From NCBI GenBank assembly GCA_032164295.1, contig JAJHTX010000002.1:248001-312000 (forward strand): DNA of 64,000 nt, given 5' to 3'. Under the pieces are notes generated by a model. That model was not told where the DNA came from and ran no database searches. It worked only from the letters and a program-made list of their open reading frames with translations. This document shows, in pieces, positions 11,442 through 23,335 of this stretch. Within the stretch, counting starts at the first letter, position 1. Every line of letters starts with the position of its first letter. The translations under genes were made by a program, and so were the position numbers. This stretch comes from Inonotus obliquus. Its lineage: Eukaryota > Basidiomycota > Agaricomycetes > Hymenochaetales > Hymenochaetaceae.

Positions 11442-14316
11442 TTACCAATCTTCGGGTGTCTCCCGTTCCCTGAGGTCATCTATCCTCTCAATTAGTACTT
11501 CTGCGGAAGGCCTTTCTCTCGGATTATGTGCGCAAGCCTCCCGAATGAATGAGTAGTGATCTTTCCGCCTACCAAACGCGTCGACCCTAGCAGGAAGATC
11601 TCGTCGACGTTTAAGCTCATGGACTGACAGCCTCTGAGAATCTGCATAGTAAAATGGCTTTTTGTCCGCTAACACCTGAGAGGTGATTGCGTGTATTAGC
11701 TTTCTGTCATAATGGCCGGATAATTTGGAGGGAGTAAATACAAGTCGCACCTCTAGAAAGACGCAGCCAAATGCATAGATGTCTGCGGGTGGTTGGATCT
11801 CTTGGCCTGACGATGTAAAATACTCCGGAGCGAGCCAGTAATCGTTTGTTTTATGGACAGTGTTGACGGATAGGCGCTCCTGCATATCGGCCACGCAGGA
11901 GACACCGAAATCAGCGAGTGCGACGAACCAATCAGTCCCGGATGCCTTTGTTCGAACTAGTACATTCGCCTTTGGGATATTCATAGAGAATGAGCAGATA
12001 GCGGGAAGCGGCAAAAATAACTGGGAACGCACTGCTCTGAGATCGCCATGAACACAGTCCTTCTCATGAACTACAATATCCGTCAGTATCTATGAATTGC
12101 ATACTAGTGTTTCAAGCGCACCATGAGAAAGGCCCGAGGCGACCTGATCTAGCTACGGTAGAAAATGAGACCAGGGATATACGGAGGTGGTATTTAGCAC
12201 ACTTACGATACAAAGACGTTGTTGAACAGAAACTGTATCTCCATTATTTCTAATTAGTCTCTCCAGGCTCATCTCATACTCATCCATGACAAGCCCAGGA
12301 AAGGGGGAATCGGGGATCTCGTAATACCCGAGAAGATGAACAACATTACTGTGTGTACATTTAACAAGACATTCAGCTTCACGAATAATGCGCTGAATGC
12401 CAGTCAGTCAATCTGTTACATGCCCAAGGATGGCGCTCACATTCCATGCCCGCCGCATAAATTCTTCGTCTTTATCTCCGTGTCTAGTAAATGGACTTTT
12501 AACGGCATACTACAATTGTACTGTCAGCAGGAGGAATTAGAGCTGATTTCCTTTTCTGCTCACAGTTTTTTCACCCTCAACTGAAGTGTATCGATACACC
12601 GCGGAGAACGCGCCCTCACCAAGTCGCTGAGGATTTTGTGTGGACAAGGGAACGGGTTGCAGGTCTAGCTTGTGCAGGTCTAGAGTGCTTGTCAGATAGG
12701 TCAACCAAGTAACTAACTCCGCGGAACGCGTACCTTCCAGTCCTAGGGGTTTAATCTCAATGGCTGGCTTACTCAAGCGAGCAGTATACTGGGCTTTGGG
12801 TTTCTGAAGTATACGTTTGAGACTATCAAACATGCTTCGAACTTGGGCTTCACTATCGAATGTTTCAAACAGCGTGCTTGCGTTGCCCAGGGGTCGATCT
12901 CCTATTGATCGAGAGTTCGGCAGAATCGATTAGCAATGACACGCACAATGACTATAAAACTCACTATCCATGACCATATCTCCATTGATCGTTGCGTTCG
13001 GTGACTCTTGCTTGAGTTGCTCCTTGGTTGCCTGTTGGGTCTCGGTAAGACTCGTTTTAGTCTTCGTTAATGGAGAACTACTTACATCACATAACTCCCG
13101 GACTTTATCCATGATCGGTTGAAGCAAAGGAATGCTAGCCTGGATGGCATCCTTAGGTCCCAGGGCAACTTTCGATGTTGCAAAAGTGGCTCTAGATTTT
13201 CGATTAGTCATACGATATGGAACAGCATATGAAAAGAAAAGCTTACAATGAGATGTGCGTAAATATAGAGGAGAGAAAAATTTCTTGACTCGGATGCTGA
13301 ATGAGGAGCTCGACAAGAGTTTTCGTTGCCTTCTTTACACCCTCCACCAGTTTTTGTAAGGGTCCGTGCACCGGGTGTTTCTTCGCGTGAGGGCACAGTG
13401 TGAGCAAAGTAATGCTTTCTCAATGCACACTTACGTTAAGTTCAGCAGCCTTGTCATTTATTTTCACGATCCTGATGCATAGTCTCTTCAGGTCTTCCAA
13501 GACCAAAGAGTCTAATAGCTCAAGTAAGCAAACCGGTGTTGGGTAAGCTGCTGTTCCTACCTTCCCTGGGTGAGCTACCTCTGTACCACCATGCGTTGAA
13601 ATCCGACTCGGTTAGCTGGAGCGATTGATAGACGACATCTCTGGTGCTAAGTTCTTCCAGGCCTTCGGATTATCAGACATGTGTTGCGGGTTGTGGAGGT
13701 CCGTGCTCACCGCTTGAAAGACTCCATGGACTCATTCGTGACGAAAGAGGCGATAGATTGCGACTATCGCTGAAGTTATTCCTAAACGCCAGAGCACCAA
13801 CTACACCAAGGCGTTCCCTCGCATCCCGGGTTGCCTAAGAAAGTGACGGAACGATTTAGTAAGATATTCGGGTATAGGAAGGAATACAGCGTACCTTCAT
13901 CTCCTTCTTAAGGTCAATTATCCACCGTAGTAGATTATCCAAGTCTGACGATAGTTCTTTGACACTGACGGTCTTGCTGGCTGGGAAGATTCTGAATAGC
14001 CTCCACGTTGTTGTTGCTTTCAAAGCCTTTCTGTACTGCTCCTCGATCCTGACGAAGGCATTGAGGATTATACAAGGAAGAATAGGAAGGAAGCGCACTG
14101 CTGGTGCCGCGTTAACGCATCATGCGTGCGCTCATCCTCGGTGTCTGGGTTCGAGTCGAGAGTATTGCCTATCGCATTCGTGATCCTCCAATTTAGTGCG
14201 GCACGCTGCTCCTTGACCAAGTCCATCTGGATACCTTCTAATGATTATTAGTCTCAGCAAGCTATACGAGTGCTAACCTTTTCCCCGACATTAAGCCCTG
14301 CGTGTGCACTATCCAT
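11442..14316 (-). CDS. TKL-type protein kinase with long helical N-terminus, unit B
   Basis: Paralogue of the kinase at 4,190-7,037, starting at the ATG at 14,316 (MDSAHAGLNVGEK, then a GTTAGC intron and MDLVKEQRAALNW). The kinase domain shows the glycine loop LGEGAFSAVYRY (about 12,585-12,630), the ATP lysine in YAVK (about 12,495-12,510, just after an intron), the hinge-side segment VVHLLGYYEIPD, the catalytic loop HGDLR (about 12,035-12,054) joined across an intron to ANVLV, LADFGVS (about 11,910) and LAPEYF (about 11,830). It ends ERIDDLRERETPEDW. All essential kinase residues are visible, so it is probably active. Helical exons precede the domain; their role is unknown. Intron positions match unit A except the acceptor of the last intron. 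It shares a promoter with the plus kinase at 14,676. Confidence 0.78.
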
Positions 14317-14675
14317 GGCTTAATCCGCAAGCGAGAATATCGAACGACGAGACCAGCGTCGGTCAATGCAAGAGCTCGGGAATAATAGGTAGCACGGTGA
14401 GATGGTTTTCGATCATTATATAGCAAGCATGTAGGTAACCAGGACGCACGAGGCGATGCGCCATATCTATTGTCTTTGCCCAGAACAAGGGGAAGCGAAG
14501 AATTTCAAAACCAAGAGGAGAAGAAAAAACGGAAGCAAAAGATTCCTTCCTTGTCCATCCATCATTCACGTGTTCATTACGTGTTCATTATTTGTGTGCA
14601 CATGCACGAGAGGAGCGTTATTCCTCTCACGTCCCAACACACTGGTTCCATCTCTCTCCCTCCAAAAGCCCCAGT
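14317..14675. promoter_or_regulatory. Bidirectional promoter between kinases, unit B
   Basis: A 359 bp spacer homologous to 7,038-7,391. TATATAAT for the minus gene lies at about 14,415-14,422 (100 bp before its ATG) and CACGTG at 14,566-14,571 (105 bp before the plus ATG). The word TTCATTACGTG is repeated just after the E-box. Confidence 0.55.
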
Positions 14676-15992
14676 ATGCACAACTCAAAGGGTTCGAAGG
14701 ATATCTTATGTACCCTGAACAGGCACGAAATTGCATGGCGGGACAGGCAAGATCTTCTGGATTCTAACGGATACGTTCTACGACCAAGATTTCGTCGCGG
14801 GTGGACTCCGTCATGGAAAGTACCGGGGCAGGAACGAATCCCCTCTCTCGCAGAGGACTCCTTTGGACATTGGGTATCTCAAAGTTAGCCGTCAGAGCTT
14901 CGTCCAGCTTATTATTATTTAGCGCAGCCGTACCATTGATGCCATTCGCAAGAGCGACGGTCGACGAGTCTACCTCAAAATCGTCCCCGCAGACGGCTTC
15001 GAGCAGAGGCTGACAAGAATGCTTAGCGCGGAGGGTAGCTTGAAAGATCCAAAGAATCACTGCGTTCCCATCCTCGACTTTTTCGTTGATGGTCATGATG
15101 GGTATCTTGTCATGCCGCTGTTGAAAGACTTCGATGAGCCGCCGTTTTTGACCGTAGATGAGGTTCTGGACTTCATACAGCAGACATTGGAAGTGAGCAC
15201 CGCTATAATTCTTTTAGAGAACCTCCATTCGACCTTTTTTCTCTCAGGGCCTCTCATTCATTCACAGTCAAGGCATAGCACACAGGTTCGTTATCGACAG
15301 GTTTCTCCTCTACTCGGTCTAATTGCAACATTAAGAGATTGCACGGACTCCAATATCATGATGGATGCCACGGAAATGTATCCCCGTGGATTTCATCCAG
15401 GCAATCCATTTCGTACTTCCGATTGGAGTGAAAGTGCACAACCTCGTCGTCGAAGAGATGTCTCTGTTCGATACTATTTCACAGACTTCGACTACGCAGC
15501 GGAATCTAATGATCTAGATTCGTCTGGTCTTGTCACTGGAGTCTACGGACTGGATCAAGAGCTACCAGAGCTGTCAGAAACAGTGCCGTACGACCCATTT
15601 GCTGCAGATGTATTCATATTGGGGAACCTATATCGGAGGGCTCTTTTAATGGTGTGTATTATTTTGTCGTGATCGTGAATTAAGCTCATCACTGTCTAAC
15701 TTAGACATACACAAATATCTCATTACTGAATCCGTTGATAGAAGCCATGACTCGGAAAGACGCAAAAACAAGACCGACGATTGACGAAGCGATCAAGATA
15801 TATGAAAACATAGTGACCAGCCAAGGGAGCCACGTTCTACACCGAAGGCTAATACCCGCCCGTAATGGAATACTGAAGCGCTTGTTTCTCCATGTTAGCT
15901 GTCTTGCCCAGGAGAATCTCGCGAGTCTGCGACAAGCTCTCAGTGAATTCCACATACCTCTCAGGCGGACCCAATCGGTGAATAGAGAATGA
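14676..15992 (+). CDS. Small divergent protein kinase (HRDC/FTDFD variant), unit B
   Basis: Five exons: 14676-14873, 14923-15192, 15248-15285, 15336-15651 and 15705-15992; the sizes (198, 270, 38, 316, 288) equal those of unit A. Product 369 residues. N-terminus MHNSKGSKDILCTLNRHEIA, then the family signature DRQDLLDSNGYVLRPRF. The catalytic loop reads HRDCTDSNIMMD and is intact. The metal-binding motif is FTDFDYA where units A and C have FTDFGIA: the Asp is kept but the Gly is replaced by Asp. This may lower or abolish activity, or create a pseudokinase (inference). Open reading frame and splice sites are intact. The start region differs from the other copies, and the first ~12 residues do not align well. 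Confidence 0.8.
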
Positions 15993-16616
15993 CTCGGATA
16001 GTCAGTCAAATTGCTTTCCTCGTATCAGTATCCGTTATATTGTCTCAAGCTATTTAGATTAATTTGGATTATTTGACTACGAACATAATGGCACGGATGA
16101 TCGCCTGTTTGTCTATCTACTTTTGAGTGTCATTGTGCTTGTATTGACTTCGCAATCATTCACACAAGCAACTCCGTAAATCAAATTAACCGTTTTATTG
16201 ATGGATAGAGATTCACCATCGTGGAATGTCCTATTGTTCCGCTGTTGTAAGACGGAGACGTGTCTTCCATTGTACTGTATGCCTCCGCATGTTTTACAAG
16301 GTTGCCGTTATATTTATCCACATTTTCAACCGTGAGGCGAGTTATTGCTGCGACGACCTGACAGAGTCATTCTACGGTGAGTACCGATCATCAAGTCAAA
16401 TAATCATTCGGGCTTTCAGGCTGAGATTATAGCAATCATTACCTGAGTGGACCGTACGGTCATCACAGAGTTCATTCATCGGTTCAAGGCATTGACCTTC
16501 CCAACCAGCCACTTTCTGTCATTTTTGACAGATGCATTCGAGCACTATGCTAGCAGTCCATCATCCGAGCAGGCAACACTGTACCAGTTTCACAGGATCA
16601 CACATACCAAGGACGT
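15993..16616. other. 3' flank of unit B kinase and spacer
   Basis: The first ~340 bp are a diverged copy of the 3' flanks at 8,713 and 19,285. The piece at about 16,345-16,425 is the direct-orientation partner of the inverted fragment at 9,190-9,265. No gene is seen; the ORFs at 16,226 and 16,447 have no family resemblance. Confidence 0.45.
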
Positions 16617-17058
16617 ATTGTATTCACCCGCATTGTGAACTCTTCTGAAGCAGTAAAGTAAGTATTTCCACTTCATCCCTGATCGAACTCGGGGTAGCTC
16701 TTTGATTAGCCCTCCGTAACAAAACTTCATGACTCAGGTTAAAATGGTGCTTTTCGATGCACAAAGTAGATGGAGAGCTTTATCAACGAGAGCATTACCA
16801 ATGCTAGAGTCTCCATCGATGCCGGATGGATTGTCTTATTTGTGAGGCCATCATCGTTCAGACGAGAACTTCGCATCAACGAGCGCGTATTAGTAGATTC
16901 CCAGAACATGGTGCAGCATAGTATATAGTTGAGATAGTAGGACACGGTGAGCGTAGTCGACTTTGATTTGCCGTGTTCTGAGCCGATGTGACAAACCCAT
17001 GAGTGTTACACTGCTGATCGTCACATATCACCCTGGAGTCACCGCCACTAGTACTACA

Positions 17059-17732
17059 TAGGGTTGCCGAAGTTCGGTCCTGGACCGTGTGGACCGCGGT
17101 CCGGACATGAACCGAACCAACAGTCCAGTCCAAATCAGGTCCGGTTCAGCTGAGGTCCAGGTTGGTTTGGTCCTTGGTCCGGCTCCCTTCTGTTTTTCCG
17201 GACCAAATTGGACCAGTCCGGACCTGGACTGGACCGATTTGGCAGGTGCACAACAAGGTCGTGAGAAATGTTTGCTCTAATGCTTTATAGTATTATATTA
17301 TTTCATTATTGACTGTAAGCTGTCCTTCTAAACGTGAACCGTGAGATGCCTGCATAATAGCACACTAAAGACTGGCTCAGCAATAGAATGATTTCATTGT
17401 CCATACTCCAGATCTATTTGAATCCCTCTAGATCTCAACAGTTATTCAGCTTGCAGTGAGAACTTAGTCACAGAAGCAAGCCCTATATGATGAAAACTTC
17501 GTAAAGTGTGTTTGGTCAGCCAAATATTAACAGAATATTGGAATTAACAATAATACATCTGGTCCAGGTCCGGACCAGGGTCGGACCTGAACCGAACCAA
17601 ATGTCCGGTTCAAGTGTGGTCCGCCAGCCATCCAGTCCTGGTCCATACAAAGAACTGGAAAGTGGACCGGTCCGGTTCGAGGTCCAGGCAAAAGTGACTG
17701 GACTGGACAAGGACCGGACTTCGGCAACCCTA
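17059..17732. mobile_element. Non-autonomous hAT-like element, 674 bp
   Basis: The ends are terminal inverted repeats starting TAGGGTTGCCGAAGT; about 22 bp pair with one mismatch. The flanks are GTACTACA (17,051-17,058) and GTACTACT (17,733-17,740, followed by ACA), an 8 bp target duplication with one change or slip. An 8 bp duplication and a TAGGG end fit the hAT superfamily. The outer ~190 bp on each side are dense in GGTCCGGA/GGACC words in both orientations, as expected for subterminal transposase-binding repeats. The ~300 bp centre is AT-rich and no transposase is encoded, so this is a MITE-like passenger. Confidence 0.75.
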
Positions 17733-17838
17733 GTACTACTACATAGTAGCACTAGCACTGTACTCACTGTATGTCCACTAACAGTGATCAGACTCGAGTC
17801 AGATTCTAGTGATATTTAATCAAGCTACGTTCATCACT

Positions 17839-17844
17839 CACGTG
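17839..17844. promoter_or_regulatory. CACGTG E-box upstream of kinase C
   Basis: CACGTG lies 116 bp before the ATG, matching the E-boxes 94 and 105 bp upstream in units A and B. It lies just inside the retained proximal promoter of the truncated unit. Confidence 0.4.
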
Positions 17845-17959
17845 TTATTTACACGCACTGACAAGCAAGGAGAGACGCGTCTATTCCTCTCATTCTCGAC
17901 ATTTCCCAACCTGCTAATGCTACTTCTCCTAAAGTCCCAAAGATACGGAGAGCCTCAGG

Positions 17960-19284
17960 ATGTACAGCCTAACAGAGTTAGAAGATAAGTTATGTATACT
18001 GAACGAGCACGAAATCGCATGGCGGGACAGACAAGATCTTCTGGAGTCACACGGATACGTGTTGCGTCCAAGATTTCGTCGCGGTTGGACTCCATCATGG
18101 AAAGTACCAGGACAGGAAACGTTCCCCTGGGGTGCAGAAGACTCCCGCCAACATCGGGTATCTCAGTGTTTATATTCATTGCTTCGTCCATCTTATTGCT
18201 ATTTAGCACAGTCGTACAATTGACGCCATTCGCCAGGGTGACGGTCGACAAGTCTACCTCAAAGTTGTCCCCGCAGACGGCTTCGAGCAGAGGCTAACGA
18301 GGATGCTTAGCTCGGAGGGTGACTTGAAAGATCCAAAGAATCATTGCGTACCCGTTATCGATTTTTTCGTTGATGATGGTGATGGATACCTTGTCATGCC
18401 GCTGTTGAAAGAGTTCGGTGAGCCGCCGTTTATGACCGTGGACGAGGTTTTGGACTTCATGCACCAGACAATGGAAGTGAGCACCGTTTCAATCTCCATT
18501 GAATCCCTCCTAATCAACATTCTTTCTTATAGGGACTCTCATTCATACACAGTCAAGACATAGCACACAGGTTCGTAATCGACAAGTTTCTCATCACTCG
18601 GCCTAATAGCGATTAAAGAGATTGTACGAACTCCAATATCATGATGGATGCCACGGAATTGTATCCTCGTGGTTTCCATCCAGCCAATCCAATTTATGAC
18701 ATGGAAGGAGTTGAAAGAGCGGAACCTCGTGGTAGAAGAGATGTCTCCGTTCGATACTATTTCACGGACTTCGGCATCGCTGTGGAACCCAAAGATCTAG
18801 ACTCGTCTGGTCTTGTTACTGGAGCCAATGGACAGGACCAAGAGCTGCCGGAGCTTTCGACAACAGTACCCTACGACCCATTTGCTGCAGACGTATTCAT
18901 CTTAGGAAACCTGTACCGGAGGGAGCTTATAACGGTGAGCATAGCTTTCCCGTAATCGTTGGATATATTCATCACTCTTCATCTCAGAAATACACAAATC
19001 TCTCATTTCTATCTCCATTGATACAAGCTATGACTCTGAAAGACGCAAAATCCAGACCGACGATTGACGAAGCGATCAAGATGTATGAAGACATACTCGC
19101 CGGTCAACGGAGTCAAATATTACGCCGAAGGCTACTACCTGCCAGTGATGGAAGACCCAAGCGCCTGTTTCTCCATGTTAGCTGTGTTGCCCAGGAGAAT
19201 TTCGCGAGTCTGCGACAAGCTCTCAGTGATTTCCGCCTAGCCCTGAGGCGGACCCAATCGGCGAATAGAGAACGACTCGGATAG
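17960..19284 (+). CDS. Small divergent protein kinase (HRDC/FTDFG type), unit C
   Basis: Five exons: 17960-18157, 18207-18476, 18533-18570, 18619-18934 and 18988-19284, in frame, giving 372 residues. The first four exons have the same sizes as in units A and B; the last is 9 bp longer because the stop is three codons later (RERLG end). Start MYSLTELEDKLCILNEHEIA, then DRQDLLESHGYVLRPRF and GWTPSW. The lysine is in VYLKVV, the catalytic loop is HRDCTNSNIMMD and the metal-binding motif FTDFGIAVE. All expected catalytic residues are present. Its former divergent partner kinase is missing, so any coupling between the two kinases is broken in this unit. Confidence 0.82.
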
Positions 19285-19640
19285 TCAGTCAATTTGCTTT
19301 CCTCGTATCAGTATCGGTTGCTGTTGTCTTGAGCTATTTAGATTAACCTGTTTATCCCAGTACGAACATAATGACACGGATGGTTGCCTGTTTGCCTATG
19401 TACTTTTGTGTGTCCTTGTGTTTGTATTGATTTCGCGATCATTCCTGAGCCCCATGAGACATTCACTCTCACCTTCAACTTCGTAAATTAAACTAGCCCT
19501 CTTTTTGATAAACAGGGCTTCGCCAGCGTGAGATGTTCTTTTGTTCCGCCGTAGGAAGATGGAGACGTGTCATCCGTTGTACTGCACATCTCCGCTAGTT
19601 TTACAAGGTCGCCGTTATATTTATCCACATTTTCAACCGT
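19285..19640. repeat. 3' flank shared with unit A
   Basis: Nearly identical to 8,713-9,066 (see there). It ends at a block containing ATATTTATCCACATTTTC, which is present after all three kinase copies. Confidence 0.7.
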
Positions 19641-19740
19641 GTGACGAATTGTTGCTACGGCGACTTGACAGAATCATTCTACTGTGAGTACTGATCATCA
19701 AATCCAACAATTATTCCGGCTTTTAGCTTGAATACAAATA

Positions 19741-20107
19741 CTGTAGTGAAAACACCGCCTTTTTGAAAAAAAAATGAAATTATTGGTATCGCCGTATCGT
19801 GTTATGGTGCTTCGCGGCAAAGCTTGCGATTAAATAGGCACTCCCTCACATAATCATGGTCTTATGAGTCCCGGGTTTACCGCGTTTAGCGGGCTGTAGC
19901 ATACCATGACTAGTACTGTTGGAGCCGCATCAGTGATGGTTTGCGTGCCTTGAAATCACTGTTACTAACCGAAGCGAAATCCGGACATTTATGAGCCTCG
20001 TTTATCTCAGGGATGCTAGAGATGCATGAACACAACAGCATTACGCGGAATAAAATAGCTATGCAACGAATGCAACCTTCATAAGTAATATTAATGACAC
20101 CTTTCGC
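19741..20107. other. Spacer without recognised feature
   Basis: This stretch lies between the kinase array and the next repeat cluster. Apart from a short A-run at 19,765-19,775 I see no gene, repeat end or regulatory motif. Confidence 0.5.
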
Positions 20108-21090
20108 TCAGAAACTCAAGACTTGAGAAAAAATCAAAGTGCAAAGCACGACTGGGCCATGCCGAAGCATCTTGCGATTGACCCTCGCAAAGCAATTGAT
20201 GGGAACGGGTGCGTGGAGTGCGTGGTTGTGCTGATCAGTGATTTGATACGAGAACATTACTTCCTGGATGGAACAGTCCTGACCTAGACAAGTCTCACGC
20301 TCCGACGACAAAAACGAAGAGTATTCCCAGCAGAATGGTATAGCACCACTTGAATCCATATGCAGCAGGGGTCGAGTAGATACCCCTCTGCGTCCTCGCA
20401 TTCGCACGACATCCCTTGATAATCCGATTCTAAAACAAAACAAGCCTGAACCGTATTAGTATAACGATACGGTATCGATCCTATCACCTCGAGAATGGAC
20501 ATTGTACCGTTTTCAATGGATTCAAACCGACCCGGCGCACATTTGGGAAGCATACACCAATCCAAAGGCACATCATTAGGCTCCCATAGCCCTTGCAATG
20601 ACCCCCAGCGACCGGTAGGCCGACGCTGGCATCCAAGACCAAAGCCGATAATACGGAGAAGCTAAGGGAGCAGAAGTGACCATCATCGATTAAATCCTTG
20701 GCGAAGAGGGAGCCAAGTCGTAAACGACACTTCAAAGATGCTTGTGTATGCATATAGCCGTGTGTAAGTGAAGCCGTCCATATTACTGAATGAAAGCTGG
20801 AGAGATGAAAAAATTAGCGATCAAGTCAAACTCACGTCGGCGATTATCCACATTGGCAATCGCGCTTTCAATTTCTAACCACGGCATGGCGGAGAGTGGA
20901 CATTGGAACGCTGCGAGAATCGATGTCGTGATCTGGTCCATGCAGCGTCTATGTCGGACGAAGCAGTCCCCAGGACTCTATCTCCGTCCAACGTCGAATC
21001 TGTGGGCTTGATAATGCGGAATCCGCTAAATAGGCGGGCGAAAAGTCTATCAGCTCGAGGTTGGTGCAAATGAATGCGAAACACGCTTAC
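20108..21090 (-). pseudogene. Family X copy 1, decayed multi-exon gene
   Basis: Read on the minus strand, a segment at about 20,835-20,888 gives MPWLEIESAIANVDNRR before a GTGAGT donor. The same word (…VRNRRIANVDNRR) occurs on the plus strand at about 21,735, 32,170 and 54,915, defining family X. Other minus-strand frames here (PLDWCMLPKCAPGRFESIEN near 20,550; SDYQGMSCECEDAEGYL near 20,400) look protein-like and cysteine-bearing but cannot be joined with confidence. Family unknown. It could be a partly functional gene; I call it decayed because no complete chain of exons was found. Confidence 0.35.
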
Positions 21091-21459
21091 CGACCCAACC
21101 GCGGAGCACCGGCACAGTCCGGCTATTCGATAGTTTTCTCTGTCACAGTCACATACTAGTGTCGATGGCGAATAAACTTCAGAAATATTCCAGAATCCTC
21201 TATCTGGACTTTCGTTTCGCCCACTCTGCGCGCCCAGTTAAGGCTCAGTAATCCGCTTCCTCGCTGTCTGATGACCTAGGAAGATTAGAGGGTCGCGGCG
21301 TGGTTAACCACACGTTTGGATTAGGAGGAGGATGCTCGGTAATTTGCCATGTGACTTACTTCAACCGCTGTACCGATGGGTGCATGATACTGTCTGCATG
21401 CCCATGAAGAAGGAGCCCAACCGGAACGAACGACCGAATGCGGGAACATGCACATACAG
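21091..21459. other. Spacer between inverted X copies
   Basis: Copies X1 (minus) and X2 (plus) are divergent across this spacer. No other feature is seen. Confidence 0.35.
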
Positions 21460-22830
21460 GCAGGGTGCCAGCGTTCGTCAGCGAGCGGTTCGACCAGCGG
21501 AAGAACTCGAGGGTTGGAGATGGAGTGGGTCATGGATGTGCATTCGTCCCTCGGAGAATTTCAGTGTCCGTGCTATCTCTGTGCTCGTGTCCAATACCTT
21601 ACTGAAGCAGTAATCAACCAGAATGGTCGTGTCTGCTCGAGTGCCATATCCGTCCCCATCGTCCGGGTGTTCGTTGTGCAGCTGCCATACGGGCGTGGAT
21701 AAGGTCCAGCCCAGAACCGTCGATGACCTCGACTATGCCCTGGTTAGAAATCGTCGGATCGCTAACGTGGATAATCGCAGACGAACCCTCGTATTGATCG
21801 CGTAACTTGCCTGCTTTCGTTCACTGGTGTGGACGTATTTACATCACACTGTAATATGCATGTCCCATCGAGTCGAGGACCATTTGGATATCCACGCCGT
21901 TTTCGGCAAGAAACTTATTAACCTCATCTACCTTGTAATATCGGGGTTCAGACTTGGATTCTGGGCCCGCACCCAATCTACACCGAGGGTTTTACGAAGG
22001 CATCGAGTGGGCAAGGTCATTTGTTGGCAGGCTGCTGTGTGGACTCAGCTGAATGTGAACTCGTAAAACGTACGTGAAGTTCACTTGACTCCATAAATGT
22101 CCGGTTATCTGACGCTCCTCGGGCTCCTGTAGTAAGGCAAGGATCAGGAAGCTAGATGACTATGGCTTGGATGCGTGGGCAGAAGTTTTGGTCGCGTAGA
22201 TTGTGTTGGCTTCCTTGATAAACAGTCTGGAACATGGTCCGCCATCACCGTAATCTGAGTCACAGAATACGTGATAAGTGATATCATGAACCGCGTACCA
22301 GCGCCTCATGTAGGCTTGCAAGATTTTAACGTTCGTGGTCCCACTCTATTTTCGAATCTCAGGATTGTTGGCTCACTTTAGGCCCATTTCCCCCACATTT
22401 ATACAGCATTGGGTCAGGGCGCCGGCAAATAGGCTGTACGAGCGTACGCGATAATGGGCGGCCGGAAAACATGCTACATGTATTTGGGGTATAGGCATGA
22501 TTTTGTACAGCACCATTTAGGATTTCACGGTCCGAGAGCGAGTCTAAAATGGATCTCAAGTTCATCATACCGGCACGCATTTGGTTCTGGGTCCTACTGC
22601 GCTTTTCGGGGCGTTTTGGTGTTTGTGCATGCTAGAGCTGTGGCATCTATGTACACGTGCGGCTCAGGTAATCCGCGCCCTGAGATCCTGCTTAGGTATG
22701 TCCCCCTGTCTGATTTGAGGTTACCATCCTTATGCGCTACTAGAACGTTTCGCTGTCGGAAAGGCATATTCAGGGAACAAAGCGGAGCGTACATCAACAC
22801 ATGTAGGACCGTATGGTAACGAGATGCTCG
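21460..22830 (+). repeat. Family X copy 2
   Basis: This copy shares an ordered series of blocks with 31,870-33,190 and 54,750-55,980: GGTTCGACCAGCGGAAG near 21,487, the VDNRR block near 21,735-21,800, a CACAGAATACGTGATA block near 22,262, and a GGGC(G)CCGG block near 22,415. On the minus strand, 22,165-22,310 has an uninterrupted frame MRRWYAVHDITYHVFCDSDY ending ...KTSAHASKP before a stop, which may be a last exon of a gene on the other strand. Neither strand gives a complete gene. Confidence 0.45.
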
Positions 22831-23035
22831 GCCACGAAGCTCGGCAGAACTTCATCGAAGGAGATAACATACAGTCGGTTCCCCTACCACCGAGACTATT
22901 CTTGCGAGCGAGTACCTAATCAGTAGCTCAACTCGAAAAGTGAATGTGTCATGGACGTATTTTCCGTATGCTTCTATGAATGGAGAAATCCTAGAAGGAA
23001 GACGAGAGGTACTGTACTTACGAAATTTATCACTA

Positions 23036-23335
23036 TCGCGGAAATTGGCATTGACGTCGAGCTACAGAAGGGTTTGTGGGGGTTAGAGTCGACCATCTGG
23101 GTCAGAAAGTACTCCATTCGACAGAAAATTCCCGTCCGGACGGATAATGGTCATGATACTCAACCTCCTCCAATCTGGCAAAATCAAGTTTGCTGCTGGC
23201 GGCGTTTTCCGTGCTCCGTGCAATATAGATGTCTACAGTTGGATAGTATGCGATCCCCACCGACACCGGCCTGTTGTACTCAGTCGAATAGCACACTGCG
23301 TACAAGCATCTGTCACTGAGATCGCACCCGAATGA
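23036..23335 (-). pseudogene. Family Y copy 1, gene fragment
   Basis: A minus-strand frame reads YNRPVSVGIAYYPTVDIYIA and later FSVEWSTF before a stop. A diverged copy lies at about 28,900-29,240 (VDIYIARKTPPAANLILP). The two copies keep different frames around the shared VDIYIA word, so at least one is shifted. Function unknown. It lies divergent to the small gene Z1, 240 bp away, as does Y2 to Z2. Confidence 0.35.

Larger units (their letters stand above)
9290..16400. repeat. Kinase locus unit B (segmental duplicate)
   Basis: The middle unit of the tandem array, with the same gene order as unit A: decayed upstream gene, minus kinase, bidirectional promoter, plus kinase. It is the more diverged unit in the plus-kinase 3' region. 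Confidence 0.85.
16620..19740. repeat. Kinase locus unit C (truncated duplicate)
   Basis: This unit keeps the upstream repeat (16,620-17,058 and 17,741-17,830) and the plus kinase but has lost the decayed upstream gene and the whole minus-strand kinase. The join is near 17,830, just before the E-box. A hAT-like element (17,059-17,732) interrupts the upstream part. Confidence 0.8.
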
